A DNA stretch of 57,859 nt from Nitrospiraceae bacterium. Lineage in GTDB: Bacteria > Nitrospirota > Thermodesulfovibrionia > UBA6902. The stretch covers positions 1 through 57,859 of the forward strand of contig QZJG01000073.1 of NCBI GenBank assembly GCA_003599275.1, in the 5' to 3' direction. A program made the translations under genes and the position numbers. Positions 33,812 to 42,149 of the stretch are shown one piece after another. The notes below the pieces were generated by a model. That model was not told the DNA's origin. It ran no database searches and worked only from the letters and a program-made list of their open reading frames with translations. Numbering within the stretch: position 1 is the stretch's first letter; the number at the start of each line of letters is the position of its first letter.

Positions 33812-34522
33812 TTAAAGTTCAACTTTGACCGTATTCTCATCGATCAAGACTCCTCTCACCTCTTTTTTTGATGACAGATTAATCGCCCTTACCGGCATCC
33901 CTACGTATCCATTCTCTTTTGTCTCGCCCGCGGCGGAGATGTTCAACTGCCGTGAGTTTATCAAGAGTAATACCTTCCTGCCTTTTTTGACCGTCTGTGA
34001 TTTCTCTACCATTCCCTCAACAATGGGGACGTTGGCTAATATAGACCTCCTGAGCGGTTTCCCGATAATTGATCCGGAGTCCTTCACTGCATTCCTCGGC
34101 ATTTTATTTATATCCGTCTCCGACATATAAACATCTTCCTCAGTCAGGACATAACCTTTTTTAAAGGGCCTCTTGCTCCTGACTGTCTTTTCAAACGCCC
34201 TTATATCGGCCCTGACCGTTATTCGCCTGTCATCATCAAATACAAATGTAAAGACACCTTTGCCGAGAGGTCCCTTTTCTACAATTATCGCATCCGGCGC
34301 CTTGTCCGGAATACTTCCGCCTGCCTGGACGTTGCTTATCTCCATGTTCTCCCAGGGATAGTTGTCCGCTAAAAAATCCCGCAGTGTTTCTTCCGGGTCC
34401 CATGAGGCTGCAGATACTGAAGCGACAAGGGGCAAGTGGCAAGGAGCAAGGGACAAGGGACAAGGGGCAAGAGTTAGCACAAGAACAAGAACGCTGTATA
34501 GTTTGATTCTGCTTTTGTTCAT
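33812..34522 (-). CDS. flgA: Flagellar P-ring assembly chaperone FlgA
   Basis: 236 residues. After a signal peptide (cut near VSVSA) comes the FlgA region with a SAF-like part (AFEKTVRSKRPFKKGYVLTEEDV) and C-terminal AINLSSKKEVRGVLIDENTVKVEL. FlgA is a periplasmic chaperone for FlgI. The signal peptide core LAPCPLSLAPCHLPL is encoded by seven 7-bp repeat units. Confidence 0.9.
   Translation of the reverse strand: MNKSRIKLYSVLVLVLTLAPCPLSLAPCHLPLVASVSAASWDPEETLRDFLADNYPWENMEISNVQAGGSIPDKAPDAIIVEKGPLGKGVFTFVFDDDRRITVRADIRAFEKTVRSKRPFKKGYVLTEEDVYMSETDINKMPRNAVKDSGSIIGKPLRRSILANVPIVEGMVEKSQTVKKGRKVLLLINSRQLNISAAGETKENGYVGMPVRAINLSSKKEVRGVLIDENTVKVEL
34424..34472. repeat. Heptamer repeat (GACAAGG type) encoding FlgA signal-peptide core
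   Basis: Seven contiguous 7-bp units in one register: GACAAGG, GGCAAGT, GGCAAGG, AGCAAGG, GACAAGG, GACAAGG, GGCAAGA. On the minus strand they encode the Leu/Pro/Cys-rich core of the FlgA signal peptide. Confidence 0.9.
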
Positions 34523-34554
34523 CCTCTCATCTCCTCTCCCCTACACGCTACACG

Positions 34555-35343
34555 CTATCTTTTAATATTGTTGGCTATCTGCAGCATTTCATCCGAGGAC
34601 TGGACCACCTTGGAATTCAGCTCATAGGCCCTCTGACTTACGATCATATTGACCATTTCCTCTACTATGTTTACATTGCTCATCTCCAGGAAACCCTGAT
34701 TGATCGTTCCGAGCCCGTCCTCGCCGGGAGTGCCTGCGGTGGCCTCGCCGGACGACCCGGTCGGAGTAAACAGATTTTTACCCAGGGCCTCAAGTCCTCC
34801 GGGGTTTATAAATTGCGCTAATTCTATCTGCCCCACCTCTACCGGCGTTGAGCTGCCGGCCTGCAATACCGAGACCGTGCCGTCCTGGGTAATCGTAATC
34901 TGCAAGGTATTTGACGGGATTGTAATTGCCGGCTCCAGTGCATAACCGTCCGAGTTTACAATGCTCCCTTCACTGTCGAGCTTGAACGAGCCTGAACGCG
35001 AATATGCAATCTCTCCGTCAGGCTTCGAAATCTGGAAGAAACCCTGTCCCTCTATCACCATATCGAGGTTGTTGCCGGTAGAGACAAAATCTCCCTGCTG
35101 AAACATCTTCTGTACTGCGGCCGGCTTTACGCCGAGACCAACCTGTATGCCGGATGGAAGCTCCACCCCTTCGGCGGATGCAGCGCCCGCAGACTTTATC
35201 CCCTGATACAGCAGGTCCTGAAAATCAGCCCTGCTCTTTTTGAAACCCGTGGTGTTTACATTAGCAAGGTTGTTGGATATCACGTCTATATTGAGCCTCT
35301 GCGCCTCCATCCCCGTCGCTGCTATGAACAATGATCGTTGCAT
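34555..35343 (-). CDS. flgG: Flagellar distal rod protein FlgG
   Basis: 262 residues, the usual FlgG length. N-terminal [34 protein letters not shown] and C-terminal [26 protein letters not shown] motifs. It forms the distal rod. 55 bp after flgF, with an imperfect palindrome between them. Confidence 0.96.
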   Translation of the reverse strand: MQRSLFIAATGMEAQRLNIDVISNNLANVNTTGFKKSRADFQDLLYQGIKSAGAASAEGVELPSGIQVGLGVKPAAVQKMFQQGDFVSTGNNLDMVIEGQGFFQISKPDGEIAYSRSGSFKLDSEGSIVNSDGYALEPAITIPSNTLQITITQDGTVSVLQAGSSTPVEVGQIELAQFINPGGLEALGKNLFTPTGSSGEATAGTPGEDGLGTINQGFLEMSNVNIVEEMVNMIVSQRAYELNSKVVQSSDEMLQIANNIKR

Positions 35344-35364
35344 ATTTTGTCCCTCCGTTCTAAA

Positions 35365-35386
35365 GGGCGGGGTTAAAACCCGTCCC
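35365..35386. repeat. Imperfect palindrome between flgF and flgG
   Basis: GGGCGGGGTT and AACCCGTCCC arms around AA, with two central mismatches. GC-rich, no T-run on the minus strand. It looks like a dispersed palindromic repeat or an mRNA-processing hairpin rather than a terminator. Confidence 0.45.
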
Positions 35387-35398
35387 TACTTTATCCTT

Positions 35399-36106
35399 TT
35401 ATCTCCCCATTTCGTTCGTGACCTTTGAAGCCGCCTCGTCAAAGGCCTGTATCATCTTCTGATATGCCTCAAATTCCCTGAGAGACGTTATCATCTGCAC
35501 CATCTCTTTAATGGCCTCGACGTTTGACGCCTCAAGGTATCCCTGGCTTATATTCGCCTGTAACTCTTCGCCGGGCACGTCTGCTCTGAAGACCCCGCCG
35601 CTCAGCTTCTTAAGGGTGTTCCTGTCTGAAAAATCGACTACCTTCAACTTGCCCACGGATATGTCGTCGACAAAGACCTCCCCTGACGCTCCGACGTCGA
35701 TCTTTTTTCCCTGTACCGCTATCGGTCCTCCGCTTCCGAGGACTTTCACATCATCCTGCGTAGCGAGGTACCCTTCGTTGTCAATCCGGAAATTGCCGTT
35801 CCTCGTATATCGGTTGCCTTCAAGGGCAAAAAAACCTTCTCCGTTTATCGCTATATCAAGAGGGTTGTCCGTCCTCATCAGGGTCCCCTTTGAAAAATCG
35901 GTAACAACGCGGGAGGTCTCGGTCATCGTCCTTCCGTCAGTTATAAACGGGGGCTTGTTGTCCACCGGTATCAGGTAATCCTTGAAGGATATCCTCTCTT
36001 TTTTGTAGCCGGCAGTGGCCGCGTTAGCGACATTCTGCGCAAAGATATCCATGTACCTCTGTTTCTGTACTGCACCGGAAAGCGCTATATATATTCCTTT
36101 ATACAT
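35399..36106 (-). CDS. flgF: Flagellar proximal rod protein FlgF
   Basis: 235 residues. N-terminal YKGIYIALSGAVQKQRYMDIFAQNVANAATAGYKKE and C-terminal NVEAIKEMVQMITSLREFEAYQKMIQ fit FlgF. It is a rod component made together with FlgG. A sigma-54-like promoter lies immediately upstream, so close that its transcript would have almost no leader. Confidence 0.92.
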   Translation of the reverse strand: MYKGIYIALSGAVQKQRYMDIFAQNVANAATAGYKKERISFKDYLIPVDNKPPFITDGRTMTETSRVVTDFSKGTLMRTDNPLDIAINGEGFFALEGNRYTRNGNFRIDNEGYLATQDDVKVLGSGGPIAVQGKKIDVGASGEVFVDDISVGKLKVVDFSDRNTLKKLSGGVFRADVPGEELQANISQGYLEASNVEAIKEMVQMITSLREFEAYQKMIQAFDEAASKVTNEMGR

Positions 36107-36119
36107 TACCTTCTATCTC

Positions 36120-36134
36120 GCAATCCCTGTGCCA
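36120..36134 (-). promoter_or_regulatory. Sigma-54 promoter before flgF
   Basis: TGGCAC, 5 nt, TTGC: a perfect match to the -24/-12 consensus. Expected start about 36108, only 2-3 nt from the flgF ATG at 36106, so a leaderless mRNA is predicted unless transcription starts further up. Confidence 0.6.
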
Positions 36135-36262
36135 GATATGACTGACAAATTAACTTGTGGATTTTTTTCATTTCTCGCTCCCCGGTCACAAATTCCCGGT
36201 TATTAATTGTCAGATTTCCGTTGTTCTTACGGGAAATTTTTTCCTGCCGGAAAATATCTTCC

Positions 36263-36427
36263 TCATATCCTGATATCAACCCTGCCTTCTTTTTCCTTTT
36301 CATCCTTTTCTTTCTTCGGTCCTCTCTCCGGTCTTTTCTTCTCGTTCTTCTGCCCCGGCCTGCCGGTCTCCTGCTCCTTTTTCACTGGAGGGACCCCGAA
36401 TATGTTACCGAGACCGTCGATGGCCAT
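36263..36427 (-). CDS. Small charged protein between fliA and flgF (54 aa)
   Basis: ATG at 36427 follows the fliA stop by 2 bp and has a GAGG site 5 nt upstream within the end of fliA, so translational coupling is likely. The product starts MAIDGLGNIFGVPPVKKEQE and is then almost wholly Lys/Glu/Arg, ending RVDIRI. No family is recognised. Its hydrophobic first 14 residues and charged tail suggest a small adaptor or partner-binding peptide. A 155-bp stretch with the flgF promoter follows. Confidence 0.6.
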   Translation of the reverse strand: MAIDGLGNIFGVPPVKKEQETGRPGQKNEKKRPERGPKKEKDEKEKEGRVDIRI

Positions 36428-36429
36428 TG

Positions 36430-37161
36430 TTACCTCAAATCCACGACCTTTGTTTTGAGTTTACCGAGCGCCTGTGTGTGTATCTGGCAGACCCTCGATT
36501 CCGTAATACTCAGCACCCTGCCTATCTCCTGCATGGTCATCTCTTCATAGTAATAAAGCGACAATACCATCTTTTCCTTCTCGGGCAGGGTATCTATCAG
36601 TCCTGCGAGCTTCTCCTGTACGTCCTTTTCCTCGAGGGACTGAAGCGGAGATTTTGCCGTGGGGTCGGCAATGCACTCCGACAGGTTCAGGTCGCTGTCC
36701 GCATACTTGGTCGTCTTGAAGTCTTCAATCCTTATGGGAGTTGAACAGACCGCGTACTGAAGGATCCTGTAGTATTCGTCAAGCGGCATCTTCAGCAGTT
36801 TTGCGACCTCCGTATCCACGGGCGCCCTGCCGTGCTTCTTTTCGAGTTTTTCACGGGCCGTGTTGATTTCGTCAATCCTCTTCCTCATCGACCGCGGGAT
36901 CCATGCCGTGGCCCTCAGCTCGTCGATCATTGAGCCTTTAATGCGGAGCTCCGCGTATGTCTTGAGCTTTACCTTTCCGGGTTCAAACCTCTCGAGCGCG
37001 TCCATCAGTCCCATAAGGCCTACGCTTATCAGGTCATCGATGGTCACGTGAGGAGGGAGCTTCCAGGAAAGCCTGTACGCGGTGTACTTGATATAAGGCA
37101 AAAACTCCTTGATTATCTTTTCCTTTGTCTCTTCCTTTATTTCTGTCTTGTACTTTAGCAT
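36430..37161 (-). CDS. fliA: Sigma-28 factor FliA
   Basis: 243 residues. Region 2 (DDLISVGLMGLMDALERFEP), region 3 (LKTYAELRIKGSMIDELRATAWIPRSMR) and region 4 (EEMTMQEIGRVLSITESRVCQIHTQALGKLK) are all present. It directs late flagellar transcription and is held by FlgM. The start overlaps the flhG stop by 7 bp. The two sigma-28 promoters in this window are its expected targets. Confidence 0.96.
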   Translation of the reverse strand: MLKYKTEIKEETKEKIIKEFLPYIKYTAYRLSWKLPPHVTIDDLISVGLMGLMDALERFEPGKVKLKTYAELRIKGSMIDELRATAWIPRSMRKRIDEINTAREKLEKKHGRAPVDTEVAKLLKMPLDEYYRILQYAVCSTPIRIEDFKTTKYADSDLNLSECIADPTAKSPLQSLEEKDVQEKLAGLIDTLPEKEKMVLSLYYYEEMTMQEIGRVLSITESRVCQIHTQALGKLKTKVVDLR

Positions 37162-37976
37162 TTTGCCTTCAACAGACCTCCCAAGAAAAATTGGAGCGTA
37201 CCCTTGACGTTTTTATTGTTTTCGCAGGAAAGCCTCTCCGCAATCTGCATAATGCTCTTTGCGGCCTCGCTCTCCGGATATATTTCTACAAGCGCCCTCT
37301 GCTGCCGCACCGCCTTCTGCAGCAGGCCGTCGTACGGCACATATCCGAGATAATCGAGAGATATGCTGAGAAACTTTTCGGCCGCTGTGGAAAGCCTCCT
37401 GTACACGTCGGTCGCCTCATTTGCGTCCCTGACGTTGTTGACGAGGACCTTGAAGCTCTTTTCCTGATATTTTGTAAAAAGGACCTTTATGAGGGCATAT
37501 GCGTCTGTCATGGCGGTCGGCTCCGCGGATGTCACGATAATTATCTCCTGCGCGGCCATGCAGAAAAACGCAACGTTGGTGGATATCCCGGAGGAGGTGT
37601 CTATCAGGAGATAATCCACGGCTTCATCGTATGCCTCAAATTCTTCGATAAGCCTCAGTCTCTGGAATTCGTCAAGCTCCGTCAGCTCCTGGATGCCTGA
37701 GCTTGCAGGAAGCACCTTTATCCCCATCGGGCCTTCCACGATGAGGTCTTTCAGATTTTTTTCGCCTTTGAATAAATGCCTGATGTTGTACTTGGTGGCG
37801 AGGTTCAGTACGACGTCGATGTTGCTGAGCCCGAGATCTGCATCAAATACCAGCACCTTCTTATTGAGCCTGCTGAAGGCGATCGCGAGGTTTGCAGTGA
37901 TGTTTGTCTTGCCGACCCCGCCTTTGCCGCTCGCTACCGCTATCGTCCTTACCGTTCTTCCTTCCGCGATATCCAT
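37155..37976 (-). CDS. flhG: Flagellar number regulator FlhG (MinD-like ATPase)
   Basis: 273 residues. Deviant Walker A ASGKGGVGKTN (15-25), then DADLGLSNIDV and LIDTSSGIS (Walker B). It limits flagellar number, acting with FlhF. The N-terminus starts just 14 residues before the P-loop and lacks the DQAxxLR helix by which FlhG normally stimulates FlhF GTPase. Two bp after flhF. Confidence 0.92.
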   Translation of the reverse strand: MDIAEGRTVRTIAVASGKGGVGKTNITANLAIAFSRLNKKVLVFDADLGLSNIDVVLNLATKYNIRHLFKGEKNLKDLIVEGPMGIKVLPASSGIQELTELDEFQRLRLIEEFEAYDEAVDYLLIDTSSGISTNVAFFCMAAQEIIIVTSAEPTAMTDAYALIKVLFTKYQEKSFKVLVNNVRDANEATDVYRRLSTAAEKFLSISLDYLGYVPYDGLLQKAVRQQRALVEIYPESEAAKSIMQIAERLSCENNKNVKGTLQFFLGGLLKAKC

Positions 37977-37978
37977 TG

Positions 37979-39040
37979 TTATGCGCTCCCTGTTCTTAGA
38001 ATGATATTGGTCAATTTTTTATTGTCGACAAATTCTATATTGCCGGGCACCCTCTGCCCCGTAGTTATGTACGCTACGGGTTTTTTATAGACCCGGCAGA
38101 GGTTGTATATTGAACCCAGCTTTACGGCCTCGTCCGTCTTGGTAAACACAATGTAATCAACCGGCAGAGGACTGTAATGTTTTTGGGTCTCCATCAGGAA
38201 CTCTCCGTCACTCGATGCGCTGAGCAGAAGCTGTGTCTCAATGGGCAGCCCCGTCCTGTAGAGGTCCTTGAGGTTTTTTATATATTCGCCGTCTCTGGGG
38301 TTCTGCCCCGTCGTGTCGATCAGTAATATGTCCCTGCCGGAAAACTTTTTTATGCTCATCTTCATATCTTCCGCATTGGAGGCGACCTCTACCGGGACCC
38401 CTAACATATTCGCATAGATCCTTATCTGCTCCATGGCCCCCACCTTGAATGTGTCAAGGCCTATGATGGCGGCCTTCTTGCCTTCCTTTACCGCCCTGGA
38501 CGCAAGTTTAGCGACCGTAGTCGTCTTCCCCGCGCCCGTGGGACCTATGAGCATTAATATCCTCCTGCCGTGCCGGCACGACAAGTCCCAGGGGCCGCGG
38601 CCAAAGGGTCTGGAACAGTCCATATCATCGGTCATTGCCGTTTCAAGGTCTTCAAGCTCCTGGGCCCTCTCGACAAGGCTGACGGCAAAGTCTTCTCTGA
38701 TGGACCTTCCCCGGAGGAACTGGAACAGCTTCTTCCTGCCGGCGGGCAATATCAGCTCGCAGGTCATGTTTCTCACGGCCTCTACACTGTCCCTCAGGCT
38801 CCTTATCTCATTTTTCAGCTCGGAGATGTCGCTGCCGTGAGTTTGTGATGAAGGGGGAGGAGAATACGCCCCGCTTTCGTTCGGCTCCATGTCATAATCA
38901 ACGGCAGCCGTGACCTCCACGTAGGACCTCGTCGCACTCTTGTCCTCGGACGACATTATCAGGGCATTATCTCCAAGCTCTCTCTTTATGCAGGTCAATG
39001 CCTCGCTGAAGCTCCTGGCCTGAAATTTCTTAATCTTCAT
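37979..39040 (-). CDS. flhF: Flagellar biosynthesis GTPase FlhF
   Basis: 353 residues. An N-terminal basic/helical region, then the SRP-type GTPase domain: P-loop GPTGAGKTT (166-174), GLDTFKVGAMEQ, and DTTGQNPRD. FlhF sets the site of flagellar assembly, usually polar. The start overlaps the flhA stop by 11 bp. Confidence 0.94.
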   Translation of the reverse strand: MKIKKFQARSFSEALTCIKRELGDNALIMSSEDKSATRSYVEVTAAVDYDMEPNESGAYSPPPSSQTHGSDISELKNEIRSLRDSVEAVRNMTCELILPAGRKKLFQFLRGRSIREDFAVSLVERAQELEDLETAMTDDMDCSRPFGRGPWDLSCRHGRRILMLIGPTGAGKTTTVAKLASRAVKEGKKAAIIGLDTFKVGAMEQIRIYANMLGVPVEVASNAEDMKMSIKKFSGRDILLIDTTGQNPRDGEYIKNLKDLYRTGLPIETQLLLSASSDGEFLMETQKHYSPLPVDYIVFTKTDEAVKLGSIYNLCRVYKKPVAYITTGQRVPGNIEFVDNKKLTNIILRTGSA

Positions 39041-41060
39041 ATCTCACCATCCCCCTTATATCCAGATTAGTAGTAGATACAATCTCCGAGCTTGAGAGCA
39101 CGACTATGGATGATGAAATCCTCTCCACAACCCTCCTGAGGTATCTCCTCACATTGGCCGAGCAGAGTATGACCGGCTGGACGCCCTTAAGCTTGCCCGA
39201 CGCAAGCACCTTCTCGATGCTCCTTACCAGCCTGTTGATAATATCCGGGGTGAACCCCCCGGTGTCGGCCTGAGACATAAGTTTCTCGAAGGCGGGGTCC
39301 AGCGTAAACACCGGAAGCCTGCCGTTTTCATTTACGTATTGTTTTGTGATCGTCCTCGAAAGAGACTGCCTCACACACTCCGTAAGCGTCTCCGGGTCTT
39401 TTATGCCAGGGGCATAATCGAGCAATGTATCAATGACCGTAATAATGTCCTTTATGGGGACCCTTTCCTTAAGGAGATTCTGAAGGACACGCTGGACCGC
39501 GCCGAGTGTAAGCTGCGCCGGGATCAGCTCATCCACAATCTTGGGATACGACTTTGAAATATTGTCCAGCAGCTTCTGTGTCTCCCCTCTTGTAAGAAGC
39601 TCCCATGCATGCGATCTTATAAGTTCTGTAATGTGAGTGCCGACGACGGTGGCCGTGTCAACGACCATATACCCCGACAACTGCGCCCTTTCCACGTCTC
39701 TTTCATCTATCCAGAGCGCAGGCAGCCCGAAGGCAGGCTCCTTCGTGGGTATGCCGTCGATCTTCTCTGTCTCTCCGGAGGCGACGGCAAGCCAGCTCCC
39801 CATCATAACTTCGCCCCGCGCGATTTCGACTCCGCGGATAAGGAAGCTGTACTCATGGGGCCTTAACTGCAGATTGTCCTTAATATGAATCGGCGATACT
39901 ACAAAGCCGATCTCCGATGCTATCTGTCTTCTCATTGCCTTAATCTTCTTCAGGAGGTCGCCGTGGGGCTCATCTACGAGCGGTATCAGGCCGTACCCTA
40001 TCTCAAGGCCGAGAGGGTCCAGCTCAAGATACGCTTCTATCTTCTGCTCCTCGACTGCGGGCTGCGCGGACACCTCCTTCTCTTCTTCCCCGGCAGGCGT
40101 TTTGGTTAGCGCATACGCAATCCCTCCGGCGCCGGCGGAGATAAGGAAAAAGGGTATATGCGGAAGCCCCGGGACGAAACCCAGCACCATTAAGACCCCG
40201 GCCACTGTCGCAAGCGCCTTGGGGTTTATCAATATCTGCTGTGTGATATCTTTTCCGATGTCGCTGTCTTTCCCGGCGCGGCTGACCACTATGCCCGCAG
40301 CGGTCGACGTCAGGAGCGCGGGTATCTGGGACACAAGCCCGTCGCCCACAGTCAGTATGGTATAAGTAACGGCGGCATCCGCAACAGACATGCCCTGCTG
40401 CAGCACTCCTATTATTAAACCGCCTATTATGTTTATCGCGGTTATGACCAGTCCGGCAATAGCGTCTCCCCTGACAAATTTACTTGCGCCGTCCATCGCC
40501 CCGTAAAAGTCCGCCTCCTGGGCTATCTCTTCCCTGCGCCTCCTCGCCTCTTTATCATCTATAAGCCCGGCATTCAGGTCCGCGTCAATGGCCATCTGCT
40601 TGCCGGGCATCGCATCGAGGGTAAATCTTGCAGCCACTTCAGCGATCCTTCCGGAGCCTTTTGTAATGACCACGAAATTTATGATGACCAGTATCAGGAA
40701 TATTATTATTCCCACCGCATAGTTGCCTCCGATAACAAAATTCCCGAAAGACATTATTACATGTCCCGCCGCGTCTGCGCCCTCATTTCCCTTCAGGAGT
40801 ATAAGTCTCGTAGATGCGATGTTCAGAGCGAGCCTGTAAAGCGTCGCCATCAGGAGCACTGAAGGCATGACCGAGAAATCGAGAGGCTTCCTGATATATA
40901 TTGATGTAACAATTATCGTTATGGACAATGAAATGGAAAGCGACAGCAGTATATCAAGAAAAAACGCCGGGATCGGCAGGATCATCACCCCGACAATTGA
41001 TACGACGAGCAAAGCGATGAATACATCTTCCCTTTTTTTCAGCAGGTCCAGCAGGTTCAT
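39030..41060 (-). CDS. flhA: Flagellar export gate protein FlhA
   Basis: 676 residues with about eight N-terminal membrane helices, the conserved FHIPEP-loop segments (GEVAARFTLDAMPGKQMAIDADLNAG-type, QEADFYGAMDGASKFVRGDA) and a large cytoplasmic domain. It forms the nonameric export gate and docking ring. Overlaps flhB by 4 bp. Confidence 0.96.
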   Translation of the reverse strand: MNLLDLLKKREDVFIALLVVSIVGVMILPIPAFFLDILLSLSISLSITIIVTSIYIRKPLDFSVMPSVLLMATLYRLALNIASTRLILLKGNEGADAAGHVIMSFGNFVIGGNYAVGIIIFLILVIINFVVITKGSGRIAEVAARFTLDAMPGKQMAIDADLNAGLIDDKEARRRREEIAQEADFYGAMDGASKFVRGDAIAGLVITAINIIGGLIIGVLQQGMSVADAAVTYTILTVGDGLVSQIPALLTSTAAGIVVSRAGKDSDIGKDITQQILINPKALATVAGVLMVLGFVPGLPHIPFFLISAGAGGIAYALTKTPAGEEEKEVSAQPAVEEQKIEAYLELDPLGLEIGYGLIPLVDEPHGDLLKKIKAMRRQIASEIGFVVSPIHIKDNLQLRPHEYSFLIRGVEIARGEVMMGSWLAVASGETEKIDGIPTKEPAFGLPALWIDERDVERAQLSGYMVVDTATVVGTHITELIRSHAWELLTRGETQKLLDNISKSYPKIVDELIPAQLTLGAVQRVLQNLLKERVPIKDIITVIDTLLDYAPGIKDPETLTECVRQSLSRTITKQYVNENGRLPVFTLDPAFEKLMSQADTGGFTPDIINRLVRSIEKVLASGKLKGVQPVILCSANVRRYLRRVVERISSSIVVLSSSEIVSTTNLDIRGMVRYED

Positions 41061-42094
41061 ATTTTCCCTTTCAGCTTGTAAATGTATGCCAGCAATTTTG
41101 CGACCGCCACATAAAGCTCTTCCGGTATAAAGGTGTCCACATCGAGTTTATACAGTGTCCTTGCAAGAGGCTTGTCTTCCACTATAGGCACCCCGTGCTC
41201 AGCCGCTATCTCTTTGATCTTCGCGGCCACGACGCCGGCGCCCTTTGCCGTTATCTTCGGCGCAGCCATCTTTTTGTCCTCGTACTTAAGCGCAACAGCA
41301 AGATGGGTCGGGTTTGTAATGACGACAGTCGCATTCGGGACCTCCTGCATCATGCGCTTCCTCGCAATGTCCCTCTGAATGCTCCTTATCCTTCCCTTTA
41401 TCTTCGGGTCACCTTCGGAATCTTTTAATTCCGACTTTACTTCCTCTTTTGTCATCCGCAGTGACCTCTCATTCTGCCATCTCTCCACGCCGTAACTGAT
41501 TAATGCAATGACCATATAGTAGGAAAAAGCGATGACCATGGCGCTCATTATCATCTTCCCGGATACCCTCAGCATTTCCCCCATCTCCATCGCCGAAAGA
41601 GTGGGAAGAACTTTCAGGTCTTTCCGAATGACGTAATAGACAATCCATGCCCCGACCGCAAACTTTAAAATACTCTTCAGCAGCTCGGCGATGCCGTGCA
41701 TCGAAAACAGTTTCTTCAGCCCGGCCAGCGGATTCATCTTTTCGATCTCGAAAGTCAACGGCCTTATTACAACACCGCCCTGCATGGCGCTCGTAGCGAC
41801 CGCCAGCGCCACCGAAGTCAGCAGGAACGGCAACAACACCTTCGCTCCCCCTATGATCGCTATCCTGGTCACCTCTATGGGGTCTCTCCCGAACTGAAGG
41901 CCCAGGATGCTCCCTGTCAGGCTGGTCAGGCTTTTGAAAAAATATCCGCCGCCGAAATAAAATATCGCGATTATGCCGCCCGTCACCGCCATTGAGGTGA
42001 GCTCGCGGCTCCTCGCGATCTGCCCTTGCTCCCTTGCCTTCTGACGCCTTCGCGGCGTCGCCTGTTCCGTGCGTTCCTGAAATCCGTCCGCCAT
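41057..42094 (-). CDS. flhB: Flagellar export switch protein FlhB
   Basis: 345 residues. The autocleavage motif NPTH is at 261-264 (VVITNPTHLAVALKYE), followed by a normal C-terminal domain. Four membrane helices are visible. It controls the switch from rod/hook to filament substrates. Preceded by a 7-bp repeat array and fliR. Confidence 0.96.
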   Translation of the reverse strand: MADGFQERTEQATPRRRQKAREQGQIARSRELTSMAVTGGIIAIFYFGGGYFFKSLTSLTGSILGLQFGRDPIEVTRIAIIGGAKVLLPFLLTSVALAVATSAMQGGVVIRPLTFEIEKMNPLAGLKKLFSMHGIAELLKSILKFAVGAWIVYYVIRKDLKVLPTLSAMEMGEMLRVSGKMIMSAMVIAFSYYMVIALISYGVERWQNERSLRMTKEEVKSELKDSEGDPKIKGRIRSIQRDIARKRMMQEVPNATVVITNPTHLAVALKYEDKKMAAPKITAKGAGVVAAKIKEIAAEHGVPIVEDKPLARTLYKLDVDTFIPEELYVAVAKLLAYIYKLKGKI

Positions 42095-42100
42095 AATTCC

Positions 42101-42149
42101 TCAACTCTTAAGTTCCGACTTTCAACTCTTAACTCCTGACTCTTAACTT
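42101..42149. repeat. Heptamer repeat (TCAACTC/TTAACTC type) between flhB and fliR
   Basis: Seven 7-bp units in one register: TCAACTC, TTAAGTT, CCGACTT, TCAACTC, TTAACTC, CTGACTC, TTAACTT. It occupies nearly the whole gap and reaches the fliR stop codon. Confidence 0.85.

Noticed and set aside
34424..34472. Possible CRISPR array
   Set aside because: Units are 7 bp with no spacers; it is a simple tandem repeat in coding DNA.
35365..35386. Rho-independent terminator between flgF and flgG
   Set aside because: The stem has two central mismatches and no T-run on the transcribed strand; flgF and flgG are expected to be co-transcribed.
36106..36303. 65-codon minus-strand ORF just before flgF
   Set aside because: It is in another frame over the 54-residue gene and the flgF promoter and has no good ribosome site.
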